Origin: Bacteroidota bacterium
Lineage (GTDB): Bacteria; Bacteroidota; Rhodothermia; Rhodothermales; Rubricoccaceae
NCBI GenBank assembly: GCA_022561755.1
Contig: JADFQN010000007.1
Span: 1 to 43,345, forward strand
Length of the DNA stretch: 43,345 nt
Direction of reading: 5' to 3'
A program made the translations under genes and the position numbers. The notes below the pieces were generated by a model. That model made no database searches, was not told where the DNA came from, and worked only from the letters and a program-made list of their open reading frames with translations. Shown piece after piece: positions 31,672-39,171 of this stretch (the first letter of the stretch is position 1; the number at the start of each line of letters is the position of its first letter).

Positions 31672-32455
31672 ACGGGCTCTGCGGCTCCGCATGTTCCCTC
31701 GCCGCCACAAACAACACAATCCCCGCAGCCACTGAGGCATTCAGTGACTCCACGTCACCAACTATTGGGATGGCGACCAGCACGTCGCATTCGGAGCGAA
31801 CACGGGGACGCATCCCCTTCCCTTCGCTGCCTACAACCAGGACGACGGGGCGATCCCAGTCGTAGTCCCAGACGGAGGTGCGCTCCCGAGAGCTTGTGGC
31901 CGATCCGCCGTCCAGGCCGACCACCCAATAGCCCCGCTCCTTGAGGCTGAATAGGGCTTCGGCGAGGCTCGAGACCCGCGCGATGGGAATGCGCAGGGCC
32001 GTGCCTGCACTAGCCTTGACGGCCGTTGCGCTGAGTGGGGCCTGGCCACGCTCGGGGACGATCACGCCTGAAGCTCCAGAGGCCACCGTACTCCGCAGAA
32101 TTGCCCCGTAGTTTTGCGGATCCTCGATACCGTCCATCGCCAGCAAGAAGGGTTTTCGTTCGCGAACGGCATTCAGATCGGGCGCGATCTGTTTGAGCAT
32201 GTCGTCGAGGTCGAGGTAAGCCACGGGCGCGGCCATCGCAACGACGCCCTGATGCGTCGCCTTCGGGGCCAGCTTGTTGATCCTGACTTCCGGGACCATC
32301 TGCGTGGGCACGCCCGCCGCCTTTGCAGCCCGCCGGATGGCGTCGATCTGGCTGCCGTGGACGCCCTTTTGGAGGACCACCTTTTCGATGCGCCCATCGC
32401 CGCGCTCAAGCGCCTCGAGCACAGGGTTACGGCCGATGATTACCAAATCGTTCAT
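31670..32455 (-). CDS. rlmB: 23S rRNA (guanosine-2'-O-)-methyltransferase, RlmB/TrmH family
   Basis: A SpoU-family knot methyltransferase that uses SAM to methylate a ribose 2'-hydroxyl in 23S rRNA. The N-terminal substrate-binding domain starts VIIGRNPVLEALERGDGRIEKVVLQKG. The catalytic domain carries motif 1, MDGIEDPQNYGAILRS (with the conserved Asn and Arg), motif 2, VVLVVGSEGKGMRP, and motif 3, IPIVGDVESLNASVAAGIVLF. It has 261 residues, normal for RlmB. The exact target guanosine cannot be read from the sequence. It is followed by the decarboxylase gene upstream on the same strand (22-base gap). Confidence 0.93.
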   Translation of the reverse strand: MNDLVIIGRNPVLEALERGDGRIEKVVLQKGVHGSQIDAIRRAAKAAGVPTQMVPEVRINKLAPKATHQGVVAMAAPVAYLDLDDMLKQIAPDLNAVRERKPFLLAMDGIEDPQNYGAILRSTVASGASGVIVPERGQAPLSATAVKASAGTALRIPIARVSSLAEALFSLKERGYWVVGLDGGSATSSRERTSVWDYDWDRPVVLVVGSEGKGMRPRVRSECDVLVAIPIVGDVESLNASVAAGIVLFVAAREHAEPQSP

Positions 32456-32477
32456 GCGTCAAGGTAGAAACGCGGCC

Positions 32478-33959
32478 TTATGATGTCGCGGATCGCGCCA
32501 ACGATGCCACACGGGCATGCAGGCGATCCACGAAGGCCTCGTGCTCGGGCTTCATCAGCACGCTTCGAAGAATCCGCGCGTGCGGCCGATCAGCCTCCAA
32601 GTGTGGGTGTAGGGCAACCATCCGCTCTGCGTCCATCCGGTAGGTGCTTAGGAACACAGGATCGTCCGCGTCTGCCATCCCCCGCTCGAAAACAGACTGT
32701 CCGGCCGCGTCAACCAGCGAGAGCGTGCCCGCGTTGGGGAAGTAGGTGACGATGTCGGTCTCGGGCTGGGTATACAGTTCAAGCACATCAGAAGCCTCGA
32801 TCAAGGCCGCCCATCGACGCGCCGCGCGCAGGCCTGCAGCGAGGATCGGGCCAAGGCCCTCCTCCGCTTCCAACGGAAGGCACTTGAGCGCGAGCCACAG
32901 GGCGCCTGCCGCCGCACCCGGTCGCGAGCACTCCAGACTGATCTCGCCGAGGTGCAGCTCCTCGCTCGTGAAATATGTGTACGGCGAATCGTGCCGGTAG
33001 AACCGCCCGACCGACGAATCGCGGAAGAGCACGCAGCCGCACCCGTACGGCTGGAGGCCGTGCTTGTGCGGATCGATCACAACCGAATCTGCTTCGGCGA
33101 TGGCGCGGAAATGTCTGGCGGTGAACTCAGGAATACTGCCAGTAACCCCCTCCCCGCTTCGCGGACCTCCCCCTGACAGGGGGAGGGGTTCATTTTCTGA
33201 AACCTCCGCGCCATTATGTGCCAACAAGGCGAAGAACCCTCCATACGCGGCATCAACGTGCAGCCGAACGCCATACCGGCGGAGCAGCGACAGCGCATCG
33301 GCAATCGGATCGACGGCGCCGAGGCCTGTCGTGGTAGCCGAAAGCACCACGGTTCCGATGTCGCCGGTCTTCAGCACGTCTTCCAGCGCGTTGAGGTCAA
33401 TCCGGCCCTCCGGCGTAGCGGAGACGGCACGCGCTTCCATCCGCAGAATATGCGCCATTCTGCTGTGCGTATAGTGGGCGTCCGCGCTGTACGCGATGCC
33501 TTTGTCGGGGTGGAGTTCGCGGGCCACGAACAGCGCTTCGAGGTTCGCCATCGTGCCTCCCCCGGTGAGGTGACCGAGGTGGTCGTCCGGCAGGCCGAAC
33601 ATGGCAGCCACATCGCGGACCACCTCCTTCTCCATTTGGCCGGTCGGAGGGCCACCGTCCAGCGCGTGGTTATTCGGGTTGATGCGCATCGCAGCAGTGT
33701 AGGCTGCCATAGCCACAGGGTGTGGCGGCTTCAGCATTTGCCCGGCGTAGCGCGGATGGAAGAATGGGTAGTTGCCGCCATCGTCCGCCGGCGGCGCCGT
33801 CAACCGGCCGAGGTATTCCTCCAATGCCGTGCCCAGACGTTCCTCATCCACCGACATCGTCGGATGCCGCTCAAAAGGCCCAAACGACGCCTCCCACTGA
33901 TCAATTGTGTCGTGGGCCTGCTCGAGAAGAGATCGGATGTCCGGGTAGCGGCGGGGCAA
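32478..33959 (-). CDS. PLP-dependent group II amino acid decarboxylase-like protein
   Basis: The fold type I decarboxylase family (glutamate/aromatic amino acid decarboxylases). Motifs: RINPNNHALDGGPPTGQMEKEV, LTGGGTMANLEALF (PLP phosphate loop), VRLHVDAAYGGFFALLA (PLP-ring Asp and His-equivalent) and DSVVIDPHKHGLQPYGCGCVLF with the PLP lysine. The substrate is not evident. Between AHNGAEVS and the following strand lies an insert, ENEPLPLSGGGPRSGEGVTGS. It is encoded by a palindromic DNA repeat (33144-33190) inserted in frame, in a loop next to the active-site strand. The gene overlaps no neighbour and follows the M16 gene by 11 bases. Confidence 0.9.
   Translation of the reverse strand: MPRRYPDIRSLLEQAHDTIDQWEASFGPFERHPTMSVDEERLGTALEEYLGRLTAPPADDGGNYPFFHPRYAGQMLKPPHPVAMAAYTAAMRINPNNHALDGGPPTGQMEKEVVRDVAAMFGLPDDHLGHLTGGGTMANLEALFVARELHPDKGIAYSADAHYTHSRMAHILRMEARAVSATPEGRIDLNALEDVLKTGDIGTVVLSATTTGLGAVDPIADALSLLRRYGVRLHVDAAYGGFFALLAHNGAEVSENEPLPLSGGGPRSGEGVTGSIPEFTARHFRAIAEADSVVIDPHKHGLQPYGCGCVLFRDSSVGRFYRHDSPYTYFTSEELHLGEISLECSRPGAAAGALWLALKCLPLEAEEGLGPILAAGLRAARRWAALIEASDVLELYTQPETDIVTYFPNAGTLSLVDAAGQSVFERGMADADDPVFLSTYRMDAERMVALHPHLEADRPHARILRSVLMKPEHEAFVDRLHARVASLARSATS
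33144..33190. repeat. Palindromic repeat inserted inside the decarboxylase gene
   Basis: AACCCCC...AGGGGTT, 47 bases, with inner stems CTCCCCCTGACAGGGGGAG and CCGCTTCGCGG. I recall this as a dispersed palindromic DNA word, widespread in GC-rich genomes, that often yields spurious 'CQGEVREAGRG'-like translations, as it does here in another frame. In the decarboxylase frame it reads through without a stop. Confidence 0.75.
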
Positions 33960-33970
33960 CAGATGTTTCC

Positions 33971-35296
33971 TCAGGCTGTTTCAGAAGAGGATTGACCGTT
34001 CGGATCGGTGGGCACGTACCAGCCGACCGTCAGGCGGTCATCTGAAAAAACACGCGCAGCGGCTTCCCGGATGGCCTTGGCCGTCACGGCCTCGATGCGC
34101 TCGCGGTACTCGGTAAAGAGCTTCCAGTCGCCCACAGCGATGGCCTCGTTGAGGCGAGCCGCCACGGCCTGCGGGCCGTCCCGTCCGTACGCCTCTTCAG
34201 CCACCACCTGCCTTCGGGCACGGGCCAACTCGGCTTCGGTGACGCCCTCGTCTACGACCTCGGCTGCGGCTGCTCGCATTTCGGTTTCCACCTCCTCGTG
34301 CGAAGTTCCAGGTGTGAGCATCGAGTAGATCGCAAACAGACCCGGATCGCGGAGACGCGGGAAGAACGCCCCGGCGTGCGTGGTGAGGCCGGCGTCCGTG
34401 AGCTTTCGGTAGAGGCGCGAGCTCTTGCCGCCGGAGAGAATCTGGCTGAGTACATCGAGGGCGTCGGCGTCTTCGTCGAGGCCGGCGGGCGCTTTCCACG
34501 CCAGCAACACCATCCCGAGCTGCCCGGCCTGCTTCACCACCACACGGCGCTCCCCGATCTGCTCGGGCTCGCGCGTAGCGTTTTGGGGGATGTCCACGGT
34601 GTCCTCCGGACCCGCGGCTAGTCCACCGAAACCCGCCTCAATCAGGTCCAGCGCCTCCTTTTTGTCGAAATGCCCGATGACGGAGACCGTTGCATTCTGC
34701 GGCCAGTAGTACGTGTCGTAGAAGTGCCGCAGGCCCTCGGCCGAAACGGTTTCCACATCCGACCGCCAGCCGATGACGGGGTGCCCGTACGGATGGGCGA
34801 AGTAAGCCGAGGCAAAGACTGCGTGCAGCAGCTTCTGAAGCGGCTCATTCTCGCCCCGATCCAGTTCGTTGAGCACCACAGTCCGCTCGTCGGCGAGGTC
34901 CTCGTCGCTCACGCGAGCGCCGCGCATCCGATCCGCCTCGATCTCGATGGCCAGCGGAAGGTGCTCGCTCGGAACCAACTCGAAGTAGTTGGTGCGATCG
35001 TACGATGTCGTCGCGTTCATCTCGGCGCCCACGCGCTGGAGAACCGAAAAAATGCTCGTGCCCTTGTCCCGGTTGAAGCGCTCCGTCCCCTTGAACATCA
35101 GGTGCTCCAACAGATGCGTCGCGCCGGTCATTCCGGCCCCCTCGTTGCGGCTGCCCACGCGATACGTAACCATGAACGTGGCCACGGGCGCGGCGGCCTC
35201 GGGCAGAAGAAGAACTGTCAGGCCGTTCTTTGTATGGCGGTATTCCTCAATGCCGGAGGAGGATTGGACGAAGGTGAAGGCGGGGTGTTCGGTCAT
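33971..35296 (-). CDS. M16-family zinc metallopeptidase
   Basis: An insulinase/pitrilysin-type protease, likely a two-domain bacterial processing peptidase. The inverted zinc motif HxxEH is seen in TGATHLLEHLMFKGT, with the third ligand Glu in the downstream ERTVVLNELDRGENEP helix. The second M16 domain spans about residues 210-420 (LGMVLLAWKAPAG, LSQILSGGKSSRLYRKL). From ATG 35296 (MTEHPAF) it has 441 residues. There is no signal peptide, so it may be cytoplasmic or exported by another route. The stop lies 11 bases before the decarboxylase start, so the two genes form an operon. Confidence 0.93.
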   Translation of the reverse strand: MTEHPAFTFVQSSSGIEEYRHTKNGLTVLLLPEAAAPVATFMVTYRVGSRNEGAGMTGATHLLEHLMFKGTERFNRDKGTSIFSVLQRVGAEMNATTSYDRTNYFELVPSEHLPLAIEIEADRMRGARVSDEDLADERTVVLNELDRGENEPLQKLLHAVFASAYFAHPYGHPVIGWRSDVETVSAEGLRHFYDTYYWPQNATVSVIGHFDKKEALDLIEAGFGGLAAGPEDTVDIPQNATREPEQIGERRVVVKQAGQLGMVLLAWKAPAGLDEDADALDVLSQILSGGKSSRLYRKLTDAGLTTHAGAFFPRLRDPGLFAIYSMLTPGTSHEEVETEMRAAAAEVVDEGVTEAELARARRQVVAEEAYGRDGPQAVAARLNEAIAVGDWKLFTEYRERIEAVTAKAIREAAARVFSDDRLTVGWYVPTDPNGQSSSETA

Positions 35297-35404
35297 AGGC
35301 GAAAGATGAGTGGCGCGTGGGACGCTCGCCCAATATCGATGATCCAATTCCTGCTTGCGAATTGCTTCCTTCGTTTAGTTTACATCCCCGCAAACGCTCC
35401 AGCT

Positions 35405-35524
35405 ATGTCAACAGACCACCAACCTCCCGGCTACTCAACCGTCACGCCGCTCCTCATCGTGGAAGGCGACGACGACCAGATCGCCTTCCCCGAAACAACT
35501 TTCGGTGTGACGATAATTGTGTAG
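35405..35524 (+). pseudogene. Remnant of a VOC/PhnB-like gene (N-terminus only)
   Basis: The 39-codon ORF reads MSTDHQPPGYSTVTPLLIVE and ends AFPETTFGVTIIV. It matches the start of VOC-superfamily PhnB-like proteins, which open 'GYxTVTPYLxVxG...I.F...FG'. It then stops, and nothing of the rest of the domain (about 100 residues) follows before the next gene. I read it as a decayed fragment. The stretch 35297-35404 before it shows nothing I can name. Confidence 0.55.
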
Positions 35525-35540
35525 AGGCGTATGAAGGCGC

Positions 35541-36521
35541 ATGAGAGCCATTATTGCAAATAGTCTTGGATCACCAGAAGTCTTTGAGCTGCAAGAGGTA
35601 GCGTCTCCGGAGCCGGGTGAAAAACAGGTTCTCGTGCAATTGCACGCCACGGGTGTGAACTTCGCCGAAACCGAGCGAAGGCGGGGAGTCTACGCAACGC
35701 CTTCTTTCCCCTGGTGTCCGGGTGCCGAGGGCGCCGGCGAGATCGTTGGGGTGGGGCCGGGAGCAGACTCCAACTTGATGGGCAAACGCGTGGCGTTCTG
35801 GGGCCCGGGGACAACCGTGTCCGGTACATATGCCGAATATGCAGCAGTTTCGGTTGATGCACTGTTCCATCTCAGTGACAAGATCTCTTTTGACGTCGGA
35901 GCCGCGCTGCCCCTTCAGGGTCTGACGGCATATGGTTTGGCTTACTTCGCCGGGAGAATTCGCGAGGAAATGGCCGTACTGATCCATGCCGCAGCCGGAG
36001 GCGTAGGACAGTTGCTCGTTCAAATGGTCCGTAACCAGGGCGCACGGGTCTTCGCAACCACGTCCACAACCGAAAAGGCCGACATCGTTGCCGGCCTCGG
36101 AGCGGAGCCCTTTTTATATGGTGACGATCTACGCGATCACATAGCGAAAGCGACAGACGGCCGCGGCGTCGACCTCGTTTATGACTCCATTGGAAAGGCT
36201 ACACAAGGGCAAAGTCTGTCGCTTCTCGCGCCGTATGGCGAATTGATTCATTTTGGAGAGGCGAGTGGGCCAGCGGGGGCGATACTGCCGGAACAACTCT
36301 ACGATCGATCGCTAAAGGTCAGCGCCTTCGGCTTGAATACAGATCGAGATCCGGCCGTGTGGACGAAGGCTCGGAGGGATCTATTGAGCTGGATAGAAGA
36401 CGGAACCCTAAAAGTGTCGATACCGGTCCGACTTCCTCTTGAACAGGCATCGGAAGCCCATCGGCTCCTCGAAAGCCGCGCGACGACGGGCAAAGTCATC
36501 TTATATCAGGGGACGAGCTAA
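35541..36521 (+). CDS. NADPH:quinone oxidoreductase-like MDR enzyme
   Basis: A zinc-free medium-chain dehydrogenase/reductase of 326 residues. The N-terminal GroES-like domain contains VLVQLHATGVNFAETERRRG and PGAEGAGEIVGVG. The Rossmann part has AAAGGVGQLLVQM, the NADPH-binding motif of quinone oxidoreductases, and VDLVYDSIGKAT. The zinc-binding Cys/His set of alcohol dehydrogenases is absent. It probably reduces quinones or enones with NADPH in the cytoplasm. Its start follows the VOC remnant by 17 bases. A stem-like segment (ggagaaaggtgag / ctcactcacctctcc) at 36528-36602 may end its transcript. Confidence 0.9.
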   Translation: MRAIIANSLGSPEVFELQEVASPEPGEKQVLVQLHATGVNFAETERRRGVYATPSFPWCPGAEGAGEIVGVGPGADSNLMGKRVAFWGPGTTVSGTYAEYAAVSVDALFHLSDKISFDVGAALPLQGLTAYGLAYFAGRIREEMAVLIHAAAGGVGQLLVQMVRNQGARVFATTSTTEKADIVAGLGAEPFLYGDDLRDHIAKATDGRGVDLVYDSIGKATQGQSLSLLAPYGELIHFGEASGPAGAILPEQLYDRSLKVSAFGLNTDRDPAVWTKARRDLLSWIEDGTLKVSIPVRLPLEQASEAHRLLESRATTGKVILYQGTS

Positions 36522-36607
36522 TTAGAGCGTTGGAGAAAGGTGAGCCGGAGATGCATGCTATCGCATGAATCATCTACATTGGCGGCTCTCACTCACCTCT
36601 CCCCGCC

Positions 36608-38119
36608 ATGCGCTGGTTTCTCTCGCTCTCTCTTGCACTCGTCCTCTCCGGGTGCGCTACGGTTTCGCCTACGGTTGATCTCGCAGTTCGCGTAACGCCG
36701 CCGGATCCGACCGTTTCGTTCACGATCCTGCAACTCAACGACGTGTATGAAATCACGCCGGTCGCAGGTGGACGTGAGGGTGGTCTCGCTCGCGTGGCGA
36801 CTATCAGAAAACAACTTCTCGCGGAGAATCCGAATACCTACACCGTCATCGCCGGCGACTTCTTCGGCCCCTCGGCGCTGGGTACGGCGCGTGTAGATGG
36901 CGAGCGCCTCCGAGGCAAACAAATGGTGGCCGTCCTGAACGCCCTTGGCCTCGACCTGGCTACGTTCGGCAACCATGAGTTCGACCTTGACGAGGGCGAC
37001 TTCATGATGCGGATGGAGGAAACCAATTTCGATTGGGTCTCGACCAATGTCGCTGATGCGTCAGGGACGATGTTCATGAAAACGGAGCCTCATCACTTGG
37101 TCACGTTCACGGATGACGAGGGCGATGCTGTGAGAGTGGCATTCGTCGGTGTGACGCTCGATTCTAACCCAAAGGACTACGTCAGGTACAGCAACCCCAT
37201 CCGCGAGCTTTACGACGAGGTTGAGTATTTATCGGATCGCGCTGATGTGATTGTCGCCCTCACGCACCTGGCCTTGGAGGACGACATCCGCGTTGCTGTC
37301 GAGATCCCGGAGATCGACGTGATCCTTGGCGGTCACGAGCACGAGAATGTAGAGGTTTACAGGGGCAGCGACTTCACGCCGATCTTCAAGGCGGACGCGA
37401 ATGCACGGTCGGTGTACATCCACCGGATCACGTTCGACCCGCGTACGGGTGACATTAGGATGAACTCCGAATTGCTGCCGGTGACGGATGCTATCCCGGA
37501 TGATCCTGAAGTCGCCGCAGTGGTTCAGGAGTGGGTTGACATCGCCTTTTCGGGCTTTATCGAGCAGGGCTTTGATCCCAATGCGGTCGTGACCACCACC
37601 ACAGAAGCCCTCGATGGCCGCGAGGCAACGATCCGCAACCGCGAAACCAACCTCGGGTCGCTCATTGCAGAATCGTTCCTTCGCGAAGACGGCAGCGCTG
37701 ATCTCGCCGTGTTCAACGGCGGATCCGTACGAATTGACGACGTGCTCCCGGCCGGCGACGTTTCGCAATACGACATCATTCGCGTGATGCCCTTCGGCGG
37801 CAACGTGCTCGCGGTGGGCATAAAAGGCTCGGTGCTCGCTCAGGCACTCTCGCAGGGACTCGCCAACAGGGGCTCAGGTGGATTCCTCCAGACCGCCAAC
37901 GTCTCCCGCGACGGCGAGACGTGGATGATAGGCGGAGAGGCGCTCGACCCGGATCGTACCTACCGCATGGCCACGAATGACTTCTTGGTATCAGGCCGCG
38001 AAACCGGGCTCGACTTCTTCAACGTCGAGGAAAACCCGGACATGGAACTCCTCGCCACTCACCGCGACGTCCGCATGGCGTGTATCGACGAGCTTCAGCG
38101 GAGGTTTGGAAGGCCGTAG
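36608..38119 (+). CDS. 5'-nucleotidase/UshA-like metallophosphoesterase lipoprotein
   Basis: A 503-residue protein with a lipoprotein signal (LALVLSGCATV, Cys near residue 16). The metallophosphatase domain shows FTILQLNDVYEITP (first motif, with Asp and Asn-Asp), VIAGDFFGPS, TFGNHEFDLDEG (motif 3), ALTHL and VILGGHEHENVEV. A 5'-nucleotidase C-terminal domain follows, with LGSLIAESF, AVFNGGSVRID, MPFGGNVLAVGIKG and NDFLVSGRETGLDFF. It likely hydrolyses nucleotides on the cell surface or in the periplasm. The first motif has Val-Tyr where classic UshA has a metal-binding His, as in some of its bacterial relatives. Two perfect palindromes follow the gene. Confidence 0.92.
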   Translation: MRWFLSLSLALVLSGCATVSPTVDLAVRVTPPDPTVSFTILQLNDVYEITPVAGGREGGLARVATIRKQLLAENPNTYTVIAGDFFGPSALGTARVDGERLRGKQMVAVLNALGLDLATFGNHEFDLDEGDFMMRMEETNFDWVSTNVADASGTMFMKTEPHHLVTFTDDEGDAVRVAFVGVTLDSNPKDYVRYSNPIRELYDEVEYLSDRADVIVALTHLALEDDIRVAVEIPEIDVILGGHEHENVEVYRGSDFTPIFKADANARSVYIHRITFDPRTGDIRMNSELLPVTDAIPDDPEVAAVVQEWVDIAFSGFIEQGFDPNAVVTTTTEALDGREATIRNRETNLGSLIAESFLREDGSADLAVFNGGSVRIDDVLPAGDVSQYDIIRVMPFGGNVLAVGIKGSVLAQALSQGLANRGSGGFLQTANVSRDGETWMIGGEALDPDRTYRMATNDFLVSGRETGLDFFNVEENPDMELLATHRDVRMACIDELQRRFGRP

Positions 38120-38143
38120 CCGGTTTGTCGGTAACCATGTTAG

Positions 38144-38163
38144 GGGCGATTCATGAATCGCCC
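38144..38163. repeat. Perfect 20-base palindrome gggcgattca/tgaatcgccc
   Basis: A perfect inverted repeat with no loop, 25 bases after the nucleotidase stop. This exact kind of palindrome, built on gattcatgaatc flanked by G/C runs, is one I recall as a dispersed word in several phyla. Confidence 0.8.
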
Positions 38164-38186
38164 GTACGTGGCGGATTGGGAACCGT

Positions 38187-38212
38187 AGTGGGCGTATCGC
38201 GATACGCCCACT
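38187..38212. repeat. Perfect 26-base palindrome around cgtatcgcgatacg
   Basis: AGTGGGCGTATCG followed by its exact complement, 24 bases after the first palindrome. Both lie in the 109-base gap between two convergent genes and could together serve as a bidirectional terminator-like structure; there is no T-run. Confidence 0.85.
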
Positions 38213-38228
38213 CGAACAGAGCAGCGCG

Positions 38229-38873
38229 TCACGCAGGCCCGCCGGAACGCACGAAGCGCATGCCCTCGAACACGAGGCTGCCACCATCGGCGTTTTCGTG
38301 GACATTAATGAGCAGCACGTCACCGGTGCATTCGTACGTCATCAGGCTTCGATCCGAGGTCTCGAAGACGCTCTCGAGGTCGCTTGACGAACTGCTCATC
38401 TGGCGGCCACCCATCATCATCTCCGTATTCGTAGTCATGTTGCCGGTGCCGTCCGTAAAACGCAGCGTATCAGCATCTACGGCATAGGTGCCGGTCGATG
38501 TCCCGTTCATGGTATTCGTCATGGTCATCGGTCCCATCGGCGAGTCAGCGTTGATCGTGATGGTGAGGTTGTCCATCGTGTACTCCGCCGAGCCATCCCG
38601 GCCAAGCGTCATGAAGCCGCGGCCTTCTGAGCCGCCGAACTCCAGCTCCATGCCAACGCCGTCATCGGCCATCATGGCGTTCACGGCGTCCATGTTGTAG
38701 GAGGATTCCACGTCCAGCTCCCACGTGCCCGCGAGGCAATCGGCGCCTGCGAGGTTTATGGAAGGCGAGTCGATGCCGGACACGTCGCCGGCGGTAGAGT
38801 AAGAACTATCGAAGTCGTCTCCTCCGCAAGCGAGGGCGAATGGAAGCAGAAGGATCAGCGCGTAGCGGGTCAT
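38229..38873 (-). CDS. Lipocalin-like lipoprotein, hypothetical
   Basis: A 214-residue lipoprotein: MTRYALILLLPFALACGGDD gives a lipobox with Cys near residue 16. The mature part, after a Ser/Asp-rich linker, begins CLAGTWELDVESSY, the GxW motif that opens lipocalin folds. Strands with T-N-T and G-S-x-E patterns follow (MTMTNTMNGTSTGTYAVDADTLRFTDG). The ligand is unknown. I use ATG 38873; the open frame upstream to 39068 runs into the type A element at 38962 and translates it, so it is excluded. Confidence 0.75.
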   Translation of the reverse strand: MTRYALILLLPFALACGGDDFDSSYSTAGDVSGIDSPSINLAGADCLAGTWELDVESSYNMDAVNAMMADDGVGMELEFGGSEGRGFMTLGRDGSAEYTMDNLTITINADSPMGPMTMTNTMNGTSTGTYAVDADTLRFTDGTGNMTTNTEMMMGGRQMSSSSSDLESVFETSDRSLMTYECTGDVLLINVHENADGGSLVFEGMRFVRSGGPA

Positions 38874-38961
38874 GGGGCTGGGGTGAAGGTGAAGCGTCAA
38901 CGTACGACCAAGACGCCGGGTATCCCTCTGGCACCGTGACTCATCCGTGAGGTATCCTACG

Positions 38962-39129
38962 CTAAGAGGCTGTTGAATTACGTGCTCTGTCGCCGAGACG
39001 AGCGCATCTCGGTTGGGATCAAGGCGCGAGATCGTCGTCGAATCGGTGATTCGGCGAGCATCTCGCAACGAAGAGATCGGCCGAGAGGCGCCGTCACAGG
39101 CAGGATGACGTATTTCAACAGCCTCCTAA
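38962..39129. repeat. Type A element, full length (168 bp)
   Basis: CTAAGAGGCTGTTGAATTACG and TTTCAACAGCCTCCTAAG are the ends. The core cgaatcggtgattcggcgagcatctcgcaacgaagagatcgg lies in the same orientation as at 4587 and opposite to 29535. It occupies the divergent gap between the lipocalin-like gene and the Rieske chimera. Confidence 0.9.
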
Positions 39130-39171
39130 GGCTTACCAACTTTCCCTGACCCTACCTCGCCTTTCCCCTCT

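Noticed and set aside
38874-39068. N-terminal extension of the lipocalin-like lipoprotein
   Set aside because: It translates the type A element at 38962-39129; the lipoprotein signal peptide starts at 38873.
4587-39129. CRISPR array
   Set aside because: The repeats are far apart, variable in length and inverted, with no regular spacer pattern.
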